Assembly (NCBI RefSeq): GCF_018362995.1 | Contig: NZ_CP074372.1 | Span: 1,178,001-1,242,000 of the forward strand | Direction of reading: 5' to 3' | Length of the DNA: 64,000 bases | DNA from: Chryseobacterium indologenes | Lineage (GTDB): Bacteria > Bacteroidota > Bacteroidia > Flavobacteriales > Weeksellaceae | Part shown: positions 63,108-64,000 of the stretch, in pieces | Position numbering within the stretch: position 1 is the first letter of the stretch | Layout: every line of letters begins with the position of its first letter | Notes under the pieces: model-generated | What the model was told of the DNA's origin: nothing | Databases searched by the model: none | What the model saw: only the letters and a program-made list of their open reading frames with translations | Translations under genes and position numbers: made by a program

Positions 63108-64000
63108 ATGTTTAATAGTTTACAGGATAAATTAGACAAGGCTTTACATAATATTTCCGGTAGAGGAAAAATTACCGAAATCAATGTAGCGGAAACCGTA
63201 AAGGAGATCCGTAGAGCATTGGTAGATGCCGACGTTAACTATAAAGTTGCAAAAGATCTTACTAAAAGAGTTCAGGATAAGGCATTAGGAGAGAACGTTC
63301 TTACTTCGCTTACACCTGGACAACTTATGACGAAAATCGTTCATGATGAATTGGTAGACCTTATGGGAGGTTCTCAGGAAGGAATCAATCTTTCAGGAAA
63401 GCCATCTGTAATCCTTATTGCAGGTCTTCAGGGTTCTGGTAAGACTACATTCTCAGGGAAGCTTGCTAATTATTTACAAACAAAAAGAAATAAAAAACCT
63501 TTATTGGTAGCATGTGACGTTTACCGTCCTGCTGCAATTGACCAGCTAAAAGTTTTAGGTGGGCAAATCGGGGTTCCTGTTTTCACAGAAGAAGGTTCCA
63601 CAAATCCTTCTACGATTGCTGAAAACGCAATTAATTTTGCAAAATCAAACGGTCATGATGTTGTGATCGTGGATACGGCAGGTCGTTTGGCAATTGATGA
63701 GCAGATGATGAACGAGATTAAATCTGTTCATTACTTCATTAAACCCAATGAAACGCTATTCGTTGTTGACTCAATGACAGGTCAGGATGCTGTGAATACG
63801 GCAAAAGCATTCAACGATGCTTTGAATTTTGACGGAGTCGTTTTGACTAAATTAGATGGTGATACCCGTGGTGGAGCCGCTTTAACGATTCGTTCTGTTG
63901 TTGAAAAACCAATCAAGTTCATCTCTACAGGAGAAAAAATGGAAGCTCTGGATCTTTTCTACCCGGAAAGAATGGCAGACAGAATTCTGGGAATGGGAGA
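63108..64000 (+). CDS. ffh: Signal recognition particle protein, N- and G-domain, truncated by the window
   Basis: GTPase that brings nascent membrane proteins to the Sec/YidC machinery, bound to the SRP RNA encoded at 9279-9371. The visible 297 codons read MFNSLQDKLDKALHNISGRG (N domain), G1 AGLQGSGKTTFSGK, G3 VDTAGRLAIDEQMM and G4 TKLDGDTRGGAAL. The M domain and stop lie beyond 64000. Divergent from the atp operon. Confidence 0.97.
   Translation, partial: MFNSLQDKLDKALHNISGRGKITEINVAETVKEIRRALVDADVNYKVAKDLTKRVQDKALGENVLTSLTPGQLMTKIVHDELVDLMGGSQEGINLSGKPSVILIAGLQGSGKTTFSGKLANYLQTKRNKKPLLVACDVYRPAAIDQLKVLGGQIGVPVFTEEGSTNPSTIAENAINFAKSNGHDVVIVDTAGRLAIDEQMMNEIKSVHYFIKPNETLFVVDSMTGQDAVNTAKAFNDALNFDGVVLTKLDGDTRGGAALTIRSVVEKPIKFISTGEKMEALDLFYPERMADRILGMG

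Noticed and set aside
1..64000. tRNA genes, rRNA genes, insertion sequences or prophage
   Set aside because: No cloverleaf, rRNA core or transposase/integrase motif was recognised on either strand. A computed scan (tRNAscan, ISfinder) would be decisive.

Overview
The window comes from a low-GC member of the Bacteroidota, most likely a Chryseobacterium-like flavobacterium (Weeksellaceae). The signs are: repeated TTTG-N19/20-TAnnTTTG promoters in place of the sigma-70 type; type IX secretion (T9SS) C-terminal sorting domains; TssE/TssF proteins of the Bacteroidota-type T6SS; a GHMP/mevalonate kinase next to a UbiA-type prenyltransferase; menaquinone genes; and an ATP synthase operon that lacks atpD and atpC. 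No rRNA, tRNA, insertion sequence, prophage or CRISPR array was seen. The only structural RNA recognised is the small SRP RNA.

Layout, 1-20 kb: kdsB, a PAP2 phosphatase, an aminotransferase/lipoprotein/phosphohexomutase run, lipoproteins, a glycosyltransferase with a DUF4199 protein, the SRP RNA gene (9279-9371), a menaquinone block (metallo-hydrolase, SRPBCC protein, menA, menB), a TPR protein and gyrA. Then come two tandem tiny lipoproteins, a GNAT/DUF421 pair and a 44-residue peptide with a double-glycine leader. 20-31 kb: uvrA, an isolated tssE-tssF pair, an amino-acid permease, a DUF4920 protein, an M14 peptidase, and a ~970-bp AT-rich gene-free stretch packed with near-palindromic TTACA-TGTAA sites leading into an XRE regulator. 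31-43 kb: a small gene remnant, proline dehydrogenase, the isoprenoid/lipid pair, a T9SS-exported M12B-type metalloprotease, two MFS transporters, a thiolase, small membrane or exported proteins and the truncated end of an outer-membrane protein gene beside a perfect 29-bp inverted repeat. 43-57 kb: a bifunctional nuclease, etfBA, three T9SS-exported proteins (two are tandem paralogues), an SDR enzyme, an M20 dipeptidase, a methyltransferase, an orphan methylmalonyl-CoA mutase small subunit, ftsB, udk, clpS and a CorC/HlyC-type protein. 57-63 kb: the ATP synthase operon atpB-E-F-H-A-G behind a small membrane protein. The window ends inside ffh, the protein partner of the SRP RNA at 9.3 kb.

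Most of the window is conserved housekeeping sequence, nearly all on the minus strand. Novelty is concentrated in the small genes and in the spaces between genes: the Cys-rich GG-leader peptide whose start codon lies inside a perfect inverted repeat, the operator-like array before the XRE gene, two decayed gene ends, at least five families of dispersed intergenic palindromic repeats, a hairpin between atpE and atpF, and a 24-bp palindrome upstream of etfBA. All identifications are by reading motifs; no database search was run.
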